From Cocos nucifera (lineage: Eukaryota; Streptophyta; Magnoliopsida; Arecales; Arecaceae): 64,000 bases of DNA. The notes under the pieces were generated by a model that saw nothing but the letters and a program-made list of their open reading frames with translations, was not told the DNA's origin and did not search any database. Where the stretch lies: contig QRFJ01006379.1 in assembly GCA_006176705.1 (NCBI GenBank), positions 1 to 64,000 on the forward strand, written 5' to 3'. The first letter of the stretch is position 1; each line of letters opens with the position of its first letter. A program made the translations under genes and the position numbers. This document shows, in pieces, positions 1 through 11,660 of the stretch.

Positions 1-320
1 TTTTTGGAGATATGATAGAGAAGAAGAGGATCTCTAGATCCTACCTGAGTGGATATCGGTAGAGACTAGGCACTTGCGTGGCTAGATCCAGAACCTTCCG
101 CTGCTTACAGGATCATCAACGGATAATAGAATTACCCTATGTTAAGATAAATTAAATTTGATTTAATTTATCTAAATTTATTTTAATTATTAAAATAATA
201 AAGATCAGATCTGAAATATCTTAGATCTGATTTGGATCAAAGAAATTTTTTTTTGAAATATATCTCTTGATCCGATCAGATCTGAACGAACCTGATCTGA
301 AAAATCAGGATTTTTCTTCA
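1..320 (+). mobile_element. Terminal part of a copia LTR (element B family)
   Basis: This stretch matches, with scattered substitutions, the reverse complement of 17455-17770, the inner end of the LTR of copia element B. It therefore lies in the opposite orientation and ends at TTCTTCA. The sequence after 320 is not a tRNA primer-binding site, so this is either a solo LTR or the 3' LTR of a plus-strand element lying mostly outside the window. The copy cannot be resolved further because it runs off the left edge. Confidence 0.85.
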
Positions 321-1259
321 TTGGTCACTACTGCATCTGATTGTAGGATCACTGGTGACCCCCTATCATCCAAACTTGAGTATAAAATATCTAATATAAA
401 AAATATTATATTAGTTAGTAAAGGACAAACTAACATAAACAAGAATAAAGTATTAGAGTTTACCATCCAGTGTGAGAAGCGTGGAACCATGTGAGCTGGC
501 TGCATGATTGCTTTCTCCTCGAGAGCTCTGTCCTGGCTGGAATGGCTCTGACCTCTAGAAGACATTATGTATAATATTTGAAAATAAAAATAAAAACCAA
601 AGCAAGTAGATGTCCTAAAAATTGGTCCAAACAAAATATTTATCAAAACATAATAAGACAATCAAAATTTAACTCATGTGTAACAAAGATTGTTAGTTAG
701 CATCTATAATATATCAGCAAGAAAATGATTCTATCTAGCAGTACATGATAATGTGTTGGTCTGTTGGTCCCCTAATTTAGGCACTATGATTCTCATCCAA
801 CAGTGCATAACAATCTCAATACATGAAAATGTGAAGAAGGCTCAAATCTATCATTGAAAAATAAGACATTGCAAGTTCCTTTGCACTTTTAACTATGTGG
901 TGGCTGCAAGCAGTTGTCTACGATGTAATAGACCATCCAAGCTTGCCCTACATTGCAAGTTTCTTTTATCTTTAACCATGAGGTGGCTGCAAGTGGTTGT
1001 CTACAATGTAACAAACCATCCAAGCTTGACTATACAATAGCAAGATAGAATGCATCACCTGCATTTAGGTGCATCTCGCACAGGTAGTCATTATAGCCTC
1101 TCCGTGCCCCCAGCCGCCTCCTTGAGCTGCAAACTAAAAGTAAAATTTTTTTTAGAAAATAAAATAATAACTTAAAAATAAAATTCATGTGCTCGCATAG
1201 CCTAACTAGTCTCTGATAAGCTCCAAGTCTGCATGTGCGAGACGTACACATGTCTTGAC
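321..1259. other. Unassigned sequence with weak exon-like segments
   Basis: No recognisable element or protein. Two minus-strand stretches look exon-like by splice signals only. One is about 1056-1128, preceded by TTTGCAG and followed by GCAG then GTGATG. The other is about 485-565, ending in GGATG then GTAAAC. Neither gives a protein I recognise and neither has a long open frame, so these may be decayed exons or chance. Confidence 0.2.
867..1028. repeat. Tandem duplication of a 79-bp unit
   Basis: Two adjacent copies, 867-945 and 951-1028, both run from CATTGCAAGTT to CATCCAAGCTTG with about a dozen differences. A 5-bp spacer separates them. This is a local duplication within otherwise unassigned DNA; no function is suggested. 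Confidence 0.85.
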
Positions 1260-2110
1260 TGTTGAGAAAAATGCCTCAAATTCTATCATAATAAGCGCAC
1301 AACAAGGTCTAGAACGACAAACAAAGTCTAACTAGTCCAAGAACACTTCAATCGAAGTTCAGATGATAAAAATATGCATGAAGGAGCATGCAAAGCCATC
1401 AAATGGGACCCATGGACCTGTACAGGCCAGAGCAGGCGGTATAGGCCAGCCAGGCCCAGTGTGTGGGCATGCACTCTCATGCGATCCAGGCTGGGCATGG
1501 CGCTGCATGGCCCAAGCCCAAGCCGGGCACACGTGCTACGTAGCCCAAGCCCAAGCGAGCATCCATGGGGGCGACATTTTCATGAGATCTATGCGCATAG
1601 TGCACATGGATCGGGCTCTTTTATGGGGTTCATGAAAAATTTGCATGATCCAGTGGCTACGAAGGGCTGCGGTCATGATACGATGGGTCTGGACTTCTCA
1701 GACATGTAGTTGGAGATTGTTCTTCAAGGCCTTTAAAAGGCCTGTAGTAGTAAACCGAGAGCTGTGGTGGTGGATGTCATGATTTTGGGAAGATTTGAGA
1801 TGGCAAAGAGCATCAAAAGGTGCTAATAGACAATAAAAGCAGGGAGCTCTGGGCAGACAACTAGGCAGCCGACTGCAATCATTTCAAGGGGTCTCCAAGA
1901 GAGAGCTTGGTAAGGGTAGCCTCTTGTCGAGAGAATTGTATACGCTAGTTGAAGTGGATAATCTTCTCTTGTATCTATTTTTTTTCATAGTGAAGCTTTG
2001 CATGCCCTATGGAGGCGAGCCTTTAGGCTAATCCACATGCTTAATTATCCTTTCTTATTTTATTTTTTTCTTTCTTCCTGCCATAATATTCTAGTATGAG
2101 ATGCTCATCA
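1260..2110 (+). repeat. Probable 5' LTR of a decayed copia element
   Basis: The region starts with TGTTGAG at 1260 and ends in CATCA at about 2110. The next bases, ATTAGTATTAGAGC at about 2111-2124, are a mutated form of the initiator-Met tRNA primer site TGGTATCAGAGC used by plant copia elements. The final 200 bp, with a small exon-like cassette and a CTTGTAT...ATAGTGAAG context, resembles the ends of Tork-type copia LTRs. No second LTR exists here to confirm the boundaries, because the element is interrupted at 2500 and its right side is lost. Confidence 0.45.
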
Positions 2111-2169
2111 ATTAGTATTAGAGCATGTTAATATCATAATAATTAATATCAGAGCTAGGTTGTACTGGA

Positions 2170-2499
2170 GCATGGATTGCAGCAGTGGTGATAAAGATTG
2201 AAGAATATAGAGAAGACAAGTGCAATCAAGATGGAAATCAATAAGTTTAATGAAAAAAATATTCTCCTAATGGCAAGCAAGGATAAAGAATATCCTTATC
2301 CAATATGGATTGATCGATGCTCTCTTATACAAGAAGATGCCAGCCACCATGGAGGTGATAGATTGAAAGTGGATCTAGATGCAGGTGGTGAGTATGATCC
2401 GCTTGTACCTAGTGGATGATGTCATGATCTATGTACTTAACGAGACTTCTCTAACGATATTATGATCGAAGCTCAAGAAGTTGTACATGATAAAGTTGC
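2170..2499 (+). pseudogene. Copia gag N-terminal fragment, interrupted at 2500
   Basis: Conceptual translation gives a copia gag start: a KMEINKFNEKN stretch, then after a one-base insertion near 2272 the frame reads LLWQARIKNILIQYGL, DALLYKKMPATMEVID and later LVDDVMIYVLNE and KLKKLYM. This is the typical order of the UBN2-like gag of Tork copia elements. Three in-frame stops and the frameshift show that it is dead. It is cut at 2500 by the Athila-like element, just where gag would continue. The continuation is not found to the right of that element. Confidence 0.6.
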
Positions 2500-4245
2500 T
2501 GATAAGTGGTAAAAATATACTAATAAAAGTATTAAATTATAAAATAAATTAATCTATTTTATTAGAAATTGATACTTTTATTAATTTTATGCAAGAAAGA
2601 AGGCCACCAATGTGAAAATCTTATTTTTTTGGTTTTGATGAAAAAAATTTTAGGCAAAACGGACTTCAAACGAGCCTAGAATCGAATTTCAAAAAAAAAA
2701 AAAAAAAATCGCAGATGCAACGCTGACGTTAGGATGACGTCAGCATTTTTCGCGGTGCACCGTGGACCATCTGAAGGATAATTTGGGAATTTCATGGCAT
2801 AAAGAGTGCGCTGATTGGTTGAAGAACGCGGCGGTCCATGCAACACCGGGCTCGCGCACGGTCCATGGAGGGCAATTTGGGAATTCTGATTGATCTAACG
2901 GGCGGTTTTCACTGAAGCTTGATCGGACGGACGAGAAGAAGGCGCTGATGGATGGCATCCGTAGCTCCCGATCGAGATCCAATGGCCGAGATTCATCCCG
3001 ACGTTAAACTATAGATCTGAAGCCTTCTTTCAATGCGATCGGATGGCCCAGATTCGATCCAATGGATGATCCAATGGCTGATATTAAATCTAACTTGATC
3101 TGGGTTATTTTAAGGGCTTTTTGAGTGGTTTTTGGATCGTTTGATCAAGATCTAACGGCCATAATTATCTAGATATTAATTTGAGTTGATTTAGGAGTCC
3201 TAAACCTAATTTTTGATGAATTTTGGGGAAAATAAAACTCTTTAACTATAAAAAAGAAAAAGAAAGAGAGAGACAGGGATAAAGAGAGAGAGGGAGAAAG
3301 AGAGAGAAAAAGAGAAAAGAGAGATAAAAGAAAAGTGATTTGTGAGAAAATCAAAAAAAAAATTTTGATTTTTCTTCGACGATCAAGACATCGATCAAGG
3401 AGCCTCTTCTTCTTCACCAAGTTCTCCACATCAAGAGCAGCAGACAATCAATTTCAGCAATCAAACAGTCTAATTTCTTCATGCTTTTTATTTTATTTGC
3501 TGTTTTTGAATTTGTTATCATGAACTAAATTTTATTTTACTAAGGCTAAGGTGTAGCCACTCTTTTGATGCAATATTCAGTATGACTTATTTTTAAATTT
3601 TATTCATGAGGAGTATATAAATCTGATCTTAATGCTTTTAGATTACTGGCCATCTTCTAATTGATCTGATGAACATAGATGTTACGGACCAAGTACATCT
3701 ATGTTAATGCTTCTTGATTATATACCTTGTATTATGAATCAAATTAGAATTCATATGCATGCGGAAATTTTAGTGTGCTTTGGACGCAGCGTATTTTAAT
3801 TAGAGGGTTTCACAAAACCTAATGCATTAATATTTATTTAAATTACACCTGGACCAAAGGGTAATTAATAAATATTAATAGATTTGCTATGCCTGGACCA
3901 AAGGATAGTGAATAAATTAGGAGACTCCACCGTCACATAAAATAAAATTAATCTAAAAACCTGAATATTGTATTGACTGAGTTGGTGAACCGATTGCCTT
4001 AGTAATCCATTGCTCTTGAATTTAAAACCCTAATAATTTACACTCTCTCTATTTAATTAAAAACTTTTAATTATTATTTTTATTTTCTTTAATTTCTTAT
4101 TCTCATAAATCGATCTTCTAAATAAAGCATAGGAAAGAGCTTTTCAGTACTTGTTTTTCAATCCTCTAGGGACGATACTCTACTCATTCACTTTATTACT
4201 TGATCGACTGGTGCACTTGCCATAGCTATAGATTAGCACGCATCA
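2500..4245 (+). repeat. 5' LTR of the Athila-like element
   Basis: 1746 bp, starting TGATAAGTGG and ending GCACGCATCA. The first 830 bp match the truncated 3' LTR at 10831-11660. It contains a run of A near 2691-2709 and a GA-rich stretch at about 3252-3330 just downstream of a TATA box. Transcription would begin in this LTR by analogy with other elements. Confidence 0.9.
3247..3254 (+). promoter_or_regulatory. TATA box of the Athila-like LTR
   Basis: TATAAAAA sits in the LTR after CTTTAAC and is conserved in the 3' LTR at 11574-11580. Position and conservation suggest the core LTR promoter; this is inferred, not shown. Confidence 0.5.
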
Positions 4246-4250
4246 AGTTT

Positions 4251-4270
4251 TTTGAAGTCGTTGCCGGGGA
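4251..4270 (+). other. Primer-binding site, Asp-tRNA type (mutated)
   Basis: GTCGTTGCCGGGGA lies 5-25 bp after the LTR end. It matches the core of the plant Asp-tRNA primer site GCCGTTGCCGGGGA used by Athila elements. The usual TGGCGCC start has decayed to TTGAAGTC-like sequence. Confidence 0.7.
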
Positions 4271-4360
4271 TTGTGTCTAAAATAATATTAAAATTTTGAT
4301 CCTAGCTTTACTTTAAAAATTTATTTTCAATTTTTATTATTAAAAATAAAAATTTAGTGC

Positions 4361-5605
4361 ATGACACGTACTGGACATAGTAACTTACTATCTCTAGATC
4401 CAAAAATTGAAAAGACTATTAGAAGACTACAACAAGAGAGAAACATGACAGCTGAAGATCCTAACGACATCAATCTAGGATTAGATATGGCGACTGAAGG
4501 ACAGCATGAAGCTATTCGACCAGTACATCGTCCATTAAATGATTACATCACACCATCTGTAGCTGATGCAGCTTCAAGCATCAGGAGACCGCCTGTACGA
4601 GCAAACAACTTCAAAATAAAATCGACGATGATCCAGATGATTCAATCAACTGTCCAATTCAGTGGACACATGCGTGATGATCCGAATGCCCATATTTCTA
4701 ATTTTCTTGAACTTTGCGATACTTTTAAAATTAATAGGGTGTCGGATGATGCTATTAGATTAAGGTTATTTCCTTTGTCTTTATGGGATAAAGCTAAAAA
4801 TTGGCTTCATTCTCTTCCTGTAGGTTCTATCACAACTTGGGATGTCCTAGCCCAAAAGTTCTTAGCCAAGTACTTTCCACCTTCCAAAACTGCTAAGATG
4901 CGCAACGATATCACTTCTTTTATGCAGATGGATATGGAGATGCTATATGAGGCTTGGGAGCATTTTAAGAAACTGCTGAGGAGATGTCCACATCATCAAC
5001 TACCCATATGGCTTCAGGTACAAACTTTCTATAATGGTTTATCTCCTACTAATCGATCTATGATTGATACAGCAGCAGGAGGAACCATTAATCGAAAAAT
5101 AAAGGAAGAAGCCTTCGATCTGATCGATGAGATGGCATCAAATAGCTATCAATGGCAAACAGAGCGCATGATGCCAAAAAGACTAGCAGCTGTGCAGGGA
5201 GTAGATTGCGTGCCAACTTTACTAGCTGAAATTGCAGCCCTTAGAGCCGAAGTCAACAACTTAAAGGGAACAGCTATGCATGTTCAGAGCATGACTTGTG
5301 ACCTGTGTGGAGGAGGACACGATACGAGCAATTGCCAGACAGGTAATCCTTTTGCTAAAACAACTGATATAGCTAATTATATTGGTAATTTTTTTAGGCC
5401 GCAACAAAACAATCCCTACTCCAACACATACAATCAAGGGTGGAGGCAGCACCCAAATTTCTCATGGAGCAATCAAAATGCAGCACAACAACCACCCCCG
5501 GGATTCCAAGTACTTGAAAAGAAGTCCAACATGGAAGAGCTGATGGTCAAATTCATGCAAAATCAAGAAGCAACTATAAAAAATTTAGAAGCCAAACTTA
5601 GGTAG
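4361..5605 (+). pseudogene. gag: Athila-like gag
   Basis: The ATG at 4361 opens a 414-residue frame. Residues about 80-270 form the retrotransposon gag (capsid) domain, with LWDKAKNWLHSLP and KFLAKYFPPSKTAKMRNDI typical of plant gypsy gag. A zinc-knuckle-like CDLCGGGHDTSNC lies at about residue 317. The frame ends at a TAG (5603-5605) and continues in the same frame into pol, so the stop most simply arose from a CAG by C-to-T. In the live element this would be the capsid part of a Gag-Pol polyprotein assembling virus-like particles in the cytoplasm. Confidence 0.85.
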
Positions 5606-7498
5606 GACCAAACAGCAGCAATTCGAAACTTGGAGATGCAAATAGGTCAAATGGCTAAGATAATCTCCGAGAGACCTCAAGGATCCTTGCCAAGCAATAC
5701 GGAGATAAATCCAAGGGAGCAAGTCAATGCTATCACCCTAAGAAGTGGTACAAAGCTGGAGGAGCCACATCAGAAGAATGAGACTGAAGAGCCAACTACA
5801 AATAAGGAACCATCAACTCAAATTCGTCAGTCACCAAAACAACCAGCAGATGGATGGTCTCCAGGTATATGGTTTGCTGATCCAAATGTGACGCCCTACG
5901 TGCTGCCACTACCATTCCCAGAGAGACAAATACAGCATCTAGATAAGGAATTTTCTAACTTTTTCAAAATTCTAAAGAATTTACATATTAATATTCCTTT
6001 TGTAGATGCTATTACTCAAATGCCCAAGTATGCCAAGTTTCTCAAAGAAATCTTAACAAAAAAGAAAAAGCTAAAGGAGCATGAGAGCATAAATTTGAAT
6101 GAAGAATGCTCAGCAATACTTCAAAATAAATTACCACAGAAGCTAAAAGATTCAGAGAGTTTTACTATCTCCTGCATTATTGGTGATTGTAGTTTTGATA
6201 AAGTTTTATGTGATTTAGGAGCAAGCATAAATCTCATGCCTTTTTCTATTTTCAGGAAGCTGGGTCTAGGAGAACCAAACCCTACCACTATTACTCTTCA
6301 ATTAGCCGACAGATCCATTAAATATCCAAGAGGTATAGTGGAGGATGTCTTGATAAAGGTAAACAAGTTTATTTTTCCTATTGATTTTATTATTCTTGAT
6401 ATGGAAGAAGATTATGATGTACCCCTTATTTTAGGGAGACCCTTTTTAGCTACTGGAGGAGCTTTAATAGATGTTCAACAAGAAAAATTAATTCTTAGAG
6501 TCCAAGACGAACAAGTTACTTTTAATATTTTCAAAGCTATTAAACATTCCAATGATAATCAAACTTATTTTCGTATAGATGATATTGATAATTTAGTGCA
6601 TGAGTATTTTTTAGAAAATAGGTTTGAAGACCCTATTGAAGCTTGCATTGTCCAATCACAAGAGGATTCAGCTAAAAATGAAAGGCAAATAGAATGCAAA
6701 AAATTGCTAAGGGCCAGACCATATATTCCACGCACATACAGACCACGATCTGAAGAATTAGAAAGATCACCCACACCTTTTCCAAAAACATCAATTGAAG
6801 AGCCACCTACCCTTAAACTTAAACCTCTTCCTTCTCATTTAAAATATGTTTTCTTGGAAGGTTCATCACATTTACCTATTATTATTTCTTCTTCCTTGAT
6901 AAGTTTAATGGAAGAAAAATTATTAAGAGTACTAAAGAAACACAAAAAGGCGTTTGGATGGACAATAGCAGACATCAAAGGAATTAGTCCCTCAATTTGT
7001 ATGCACAAAATTTTCATGGAAGACAACTATGAGCCTACGGTCCAACCCCAAAGAAGACTCAACCCCAAGATGCAAGAAGTGGTCAAAAAGAAGGTAATCA
7101 AGCTACTGGATGCAGGTATTATTTATCCTATCTCTGATAGCTCATGGGTGAGCCCTGTTCAAGTAGTTCCTAAGAAAGGTGGGATTACTGTAGTTCAAAA
7201 TGATAATAATGAATTAATCCCCACTAGGACTGTTACTGGATGGAGAGTATGCATGGATTATAGAAAATTAAATGATGCAACTAGAAAAGATCATTATCCT
7301 CTTCCATTCATCGATCAGATGTTAGAAAGATTAGCTGGACATGATTTTTACTGCTTTCTAGATGGATATTCTGGTTATAATCAAATTGCCATAGCACCTG
7401 AGGATCAAGAGAAAACCACTTTTACATGTCCTTATGGCACATTTGCTTTTAGAAGAATGCCGTTTGGTTTATGTAATGCACCAGCTACTTTTCAATGA
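5606..7498 (+). pseudogene. pol: Athila-like pol: protease and reverse transcriptase, first part
   Basis: This is in the same frame as gag, with no indel. An aspartic protease core, CDLGASINLMP, lies near 6209-6241 (DLGA replaces the usual DTGA or DSGA, a variant found in Athila). It is followed by ILGRPFLATGG. RT begins around 7030 with the VKKKVIKLLDAGIIYPI region, then VCMDYRKLNDAT and FLDGYSGYNQI (catalytic Asp motif A). The frame stops at TGA 7496-7498 directly after NAPATFQ, where the family has CGA-type Arg, so a CpG transition is the simplest cause. Confidence 0.88.
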
Positions 7499-8269
7499 TG
7501 CATGATGGCTATTTTTTATGATATGATTGAAAATTATCTTGAAATATTTATGGATGACTTTTCTATCTTTGGATCTACATTTGATAAATGTTTGCATAAC
7601 TTATCTCTTATTTTACAAAGATGTGAGGATACTAATCTTGTCTTAAATTAGGAAAAATATCATCTGATGGTACAAGAAGGCATAGTATTAGGCCACAAGA
7701 TTTCATATAAAGGTATTGAGGTTGATAGAGCTAAGCTTGAGGTGATCGAAAAATTATCCATACCGACCTCAGTAAAGGCCATTAGGAGCTTTTTGGGGCA
7801 TGCTGGATTTTACCGTCGATTTATAAAGGACTTCTCTCTAATTTCTAAACCTTTATCTAAATTATTATGCAAGGATGTCTCTTTTCATTTTTCTGATGAG
7901 TGTTTGCAGGCATTTAACACCCTCAAGGAGAAGCTGGTCACGACACCTATTATGGTAGCACCAGATTGGTCTCTACCTTTTGAGTTGATGTGTGATGCTA
8001 GTGACACAGCCATAGGAGCAGTACTTGATCAAAGAAAGGATAAGATTTTTCAAACAATATGCTATGCTAGTCGCACTTTGATTGAAGCTCAACAAAAATA
8101 TGCAACCACTGAAAAGAAGCTTCTGGCAGTAGTATTTGCATTAGACAAATTTCATTCTTATCTTATTTTATCTAAAGTTATTATATACACTGACCATGCA
8201 GCTCTAAAGTATCTCTTTACCAAGAAAGATGCAAAACCCAGATTGATCAGGTGGATTCTTTTGCTATAA
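7499..8269 (+). pseudogene. pol: Athila-like pol: RT palm end and RNase H
   Basis: The frame continues unchanged. The RT catalytic pair is kept as FMDDFS near 7550. A TAG at 7649-7651 replaces a conserved Trp (LVLN-W-EKCH in relatives). After 7667 come GHKIS, RSFLGHAGFYRRF and then RNase H with CDASDTAIGAVL (catalytic Asp), YATTEKKLLAVVFAL (catalytic Glu) and YTDHAALKYL (catalytic Asp). A TAA at 8267-8269 interrupts before EYDLEI, where relatives have Gln (CAA-to-TAA). Confidence 0.88.
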
Positions 8270-9715
8270 GAATATGATTTGGAGATTAAGGACAAGAAGG
8301 GCACAGAGAATACAGTTGCTGACCATCTTTCCAGACTGGAAAACATCACAGAGAAGGAATTAGATATTTGCCCTATCAAGGAGGAATTTCCAGATGAACG
8401 CCTTTATGCTATATCAGGTAGAACGTTTCCATGGTATGCTGATATTATTAACTACTTGGTTGGTAAGGTTTTTCCACTTGGTCTTTCTTTTCAACAAAAG
8501 AAGAGGTTCTTATCTATTGTTAAACATTATTTCTGGGATGAACCTTTTTTGTATAAGTGTTGTTCAGATCAGGTCATTAGAAGATGCATTCCAGAGGAAG
8601 AAATGGAGAAAATTTTGCATCATTGTCATGATCGAGAGGCAGGAGGACATTTCGGCCCAACTAGAACAGCATATAAGGTTCTTCAATCAGGTTTTTATTG
8701 GCCCTCTCTTTTTAAAGACGCTCATACTTATGTCTCTTCATGTGACCGCTGTCAAAGAACTGAAAATCTCTCTAGAAGACATGAAATGCCTTTAAACAAT
8801 ATTCTTGTATGTGAAATTTTTGATGTTTGGGGTATTGATTTTATGGGACCTTTTCCTAGTTCTTTTTCAAATCAATATATACTTGTGGCTGTAGATTATG
8901 TTTCAAAATGGGTAGAAGCAGCACCCTTTCCAACTAATGATGCAAAGGTAGTTGTCAAATTTTTGAAAAAACATATTTTTACTCGTTTTGGCACTCCTAG
9001 AGCAATCATTAGTGATGGAGGTAAACACTTTTGTAATAAACAATTTGAAAACCTATTAAACAAATATGGTGTCACTCATAAAATAGCTACCCCATATCAT
9101 CCACAAACTAGTGGTCAAGTAGAGGTGTCTAATAGGGAATTAAAAAGAATTTTAGAAAAAACTATAATTGCATCTAGAAAAGACTGGTCATTGAAATTAG
9201 ATGATGCATTATGGGCATATAGAACTGCATATAAAACACCTATTGGTATGTCCCCATATAGGCTACTCTTTGGAAAAGCATGCCACCTCCCTGTTGAGTT
9301 AGAACATAAAGCATATTGGGCCATGAAAATTCTTAACTTTGATATACAAGATGCAGAGAAGAACAGGTTAATGCAAATAAATGAGATGGACGAATTTCGC
9401 CACCATGCTTATGAGAATGCCAGGATTTACAAAGAACGTACTAAGAAATGGCATGATAACCATATCGTAAAAAGAGAATTCCATGAAGGACAGCAAGTTC
9501 TTTTGTACAGTTCATGGCTACATTTGTTTCCAGGAAAGCTAAAATCAAGATGGACAGGTCCTTATACAATTACTAAGGTATTTCCATATGGAGCAGTAGA
9601 GATCTTTGATGAATCAAAAGGTACCTTCAAGGTAAACGGTCACAGGCTGAAAAATTACATTAATGGAAGTTTTGAAAAGGAGAAGGAAGCATTTCAATTA
9701 CAAGATCCACTTTAG
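8270..9715 (+). pseudogene. pol: Athila-like pol: integrase
   Basis: Begins with EYDLEIKDKKGTENTVADHLSRL, the tether after RNase H. The integrase zinc-binding site H-H-C-C is intact: HHCHDREAGGHFG then CDRCQR near 8740-8760. The catalytic core has the first Asp in WGIDFMGPF (about 8830), the second in IISDGGKHF (about 9010) and the Glu in GQVEVSNREL (about 9118). A GKL-SRWTGP C-terminal motif follows at about 9535-9560. The stretch is fully open to the TAG at 9713-9715. There is no chromodomain, as expected outside the chromovirus branch. Confidence 0.9.
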
Positions 9716-10830
9716 AACTCAAAGAAAGTCAAGCTGAAGACTATAAATCAGAACTACTAGATAGGTTGTTTCTTTTCTTTTTAGTTTTGATCATTTTTCT
9801 TTTCTTTTATTTTTTAGTAATTTGTTGTTGCTCTTTTACTGCTCTGGTGTGTATTTTCAATTTTGCAGAAAAATCAATGAGAACTCAAGCAAAATTTCAA
9901 AGCTCCAAAGAACCAGATTGAACCAAATCAGGTGTATTCTTTCCTATCCTTTATTACATCCTTTATTTTTCTTTCTCCTTTAAGACAACATAGAACAAGT
10001 TAAAGTTAAAAAAAAAAAAAAAAACCATGTGTCAAGAAGAAAATCTTGAGCAAGATAAACTGGATAAGTGATAAAAGATAGAATTATTTGCTAATGAATG
10101 TAATGAGTTAAAGAAGTAGATTAGTTGGTCAACTTTTAGCAGCCTACTTAGGTCATTAAAAGATTATTAGCACTTTTTATTGCACATGCACACTAACAAG
10201 GCAAAGTAGGTATTGATTATAAGGTCAACTGAGGATTTAATTATCACTAAAAATTGGTAATTAATATACATTCTAATCAAAGAAACTTGAATTTAAGGAA
10301 AGAGCTACCTGCCTATAAATAAAGTGCAAAAGATAGAGTATATGTGGATTGCCCAAAGCCTAGTAACTAGATCTCTGCACCTAGGTCAAGTGTGGAAATT
10401 CACGTAAAATGGTGAAGGGAAGGCCAGGATGCTCAGCACAGTAAAAAAAAAAAGAAAAAAAGAAAAAAAAAGAGAAAAGAAAAGGCAGTGTGAAAGCTAC
10501 CTTAATTCATGAGTATAAAATTGAGAATGTATAGAAAATTGACCAAAATAGGTGATAAGAGAGGATACTTTTATTCTTTTAATTTAATACTGAAATGCTA
10601 AAGTTAGTCATCACGAACACAAGTGCTATAGATCTTTGATGTACTCTAAGAAAGTTTTTAATTGTATTGACTAAAAAATTTGCTTATGAAGCTCAATGCT
10701 TAGTTAGCAGTATTTTCTAAACTTTTTGACCTTTAATCCTAGATTTTATCTTTGTGATGGATAATCTTATTGAAATATGGTATTAAATAAAATATTGCTA
10801 AGGGACTAGCAATGACTAAGTTGGGGGGTG
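9716..10830 (+). other. Non-coding 3' region of the Athila-like element with purine tract
   Basis: 1.1 kb between pol and the 3' LTR with no coding frame. Some Athila elements carry an envelope-like ORF here; none is visible. It has an A-rich run at 10008-10023 and a GA-rich run at about 10442-10482. The polypurine tract is AAGTTGGGGGGTG at about 10818-10830, immediately before the LTR. Confidence 0.7.
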
Positions 10831-11660
10831 TGATAAGTGATAAAAATATACTAATAAAAATATTAAATTATAAAATAAATTAATCTATTTTATTAGAAAT
10901 TAATATTTTTATTAATCTTATGTAGGAAAGAAGGCCATCAATGTGAAGATCTTATTTTTTTGGTTCTGATGAAAAAAATTTCAGGCAAAACGGACTTCAA
11001 ACGAGCTCAGAATCGAATTTCAAAAAAAAAAAAAAAAATTCGTAGATGCAATGCTGACGTCAGGATGACGTCAGCATTTTTTGCGGCGCACGGTGGACCA
11101 TCTGAAGGATAATTTGGGAATTTCACGGCATAAAGAACATGCTGATTGGTTGAAGAACGCGGCGGTCCATGCAACACCGGGCTTGCGCACGGTCCACGGA
11201 GGGCAATTTGGGAATTCTGGCTGATCCAATGGGCGGTTTTCACTGAAGCTTGATCGGACGGACGAGAAGAAGGTGCTGATGGATGGCATCCGCATCTCTC
11301 AATCGAGATCCAACGGCCGAGATTCATTCTGACGTAAAACTAAAGGTTTGAAGGCTTATTTCAACGCGATCGGATGGCCCATATTCGATCCAATGGATGA
11401 TCCAACGGCTGATATTAAATCCGACTTGATCTAGGTTATTTTAAGGGCTTTTTGAGTGGTTTACCGTTTGATCAAGATCTAACGGGCAGAATTACCCAGA
11501 TCTTAATTTGAGTTGATTTAGGAGTCCTAAACCTAATTTTTGATGAATTTTGGGGGAAATAAAACTCTTTAACTATAAAAGAACCTAGTTGTCGTGAGAA
11601 AAAAAAAATAAAAAAGAAAGAGAGAGACGGGGATAAAGAGAGAGAGGGAGAAAGAGAGAG
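10831..11660 (+). repeat. 3' LTR of the Athila-like element, truncated
   Basis: Matches 2500-3310 of the 5' LTR, including the repeated-A stretch, the direct TGACGTCAGGATGACGTCAG motif and the TATA box. It stops in the GA-rich run at about 11660, where minus-strand copia pol coding sequence starts. About 930 bp of LTR are missing. It keeps about 20 bp after TATAAAA that the 5' LTR lacks. Confidence 0.9.

Larger units (their letters stand above)
2500..11660 (+). mobile_element. Athila-like Ty3/gypsy retrotransposon, 3' LTR truncated
   Basis: The element has a 5' LTR (2500-4245), a degenerate Asp-tRNA primer site, a single gag-pol frame (4361-9715), a 1.1-kb non-coding tail, a purine tract and the first 830 bp of a 3' LTR. 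The Asp-tRNA primer site, the protease sequence CDLGASINLMP and the RT and integrase sequence style place it in the Athila branch. No envelope-like ORF is visible after pol. The LTRs differ at 13 positions in their first 190 bp, all transitions, so the insertion is old. The right end is lost at a junction with copia element B. No target duplication can be read. Confidence 0.92.

Noticed and set aside
1030..1251. Minus-strand frame with exon-like splice signals
   Set aside because: Protein not recognisable and the signals alone are common by chance; kept only as a note in the unassigned interval.
1363..1709. Two overlapping plus-strand open frames
   Set aside because: GC-rich sequence of the probable copia LTR; overlapping frames with no domain and no similarity I recognise.
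9716..10830. Envelope-like ORF expected in some Athila elements
   Set aside because: No open frame or membrane segment could be read in any frame.
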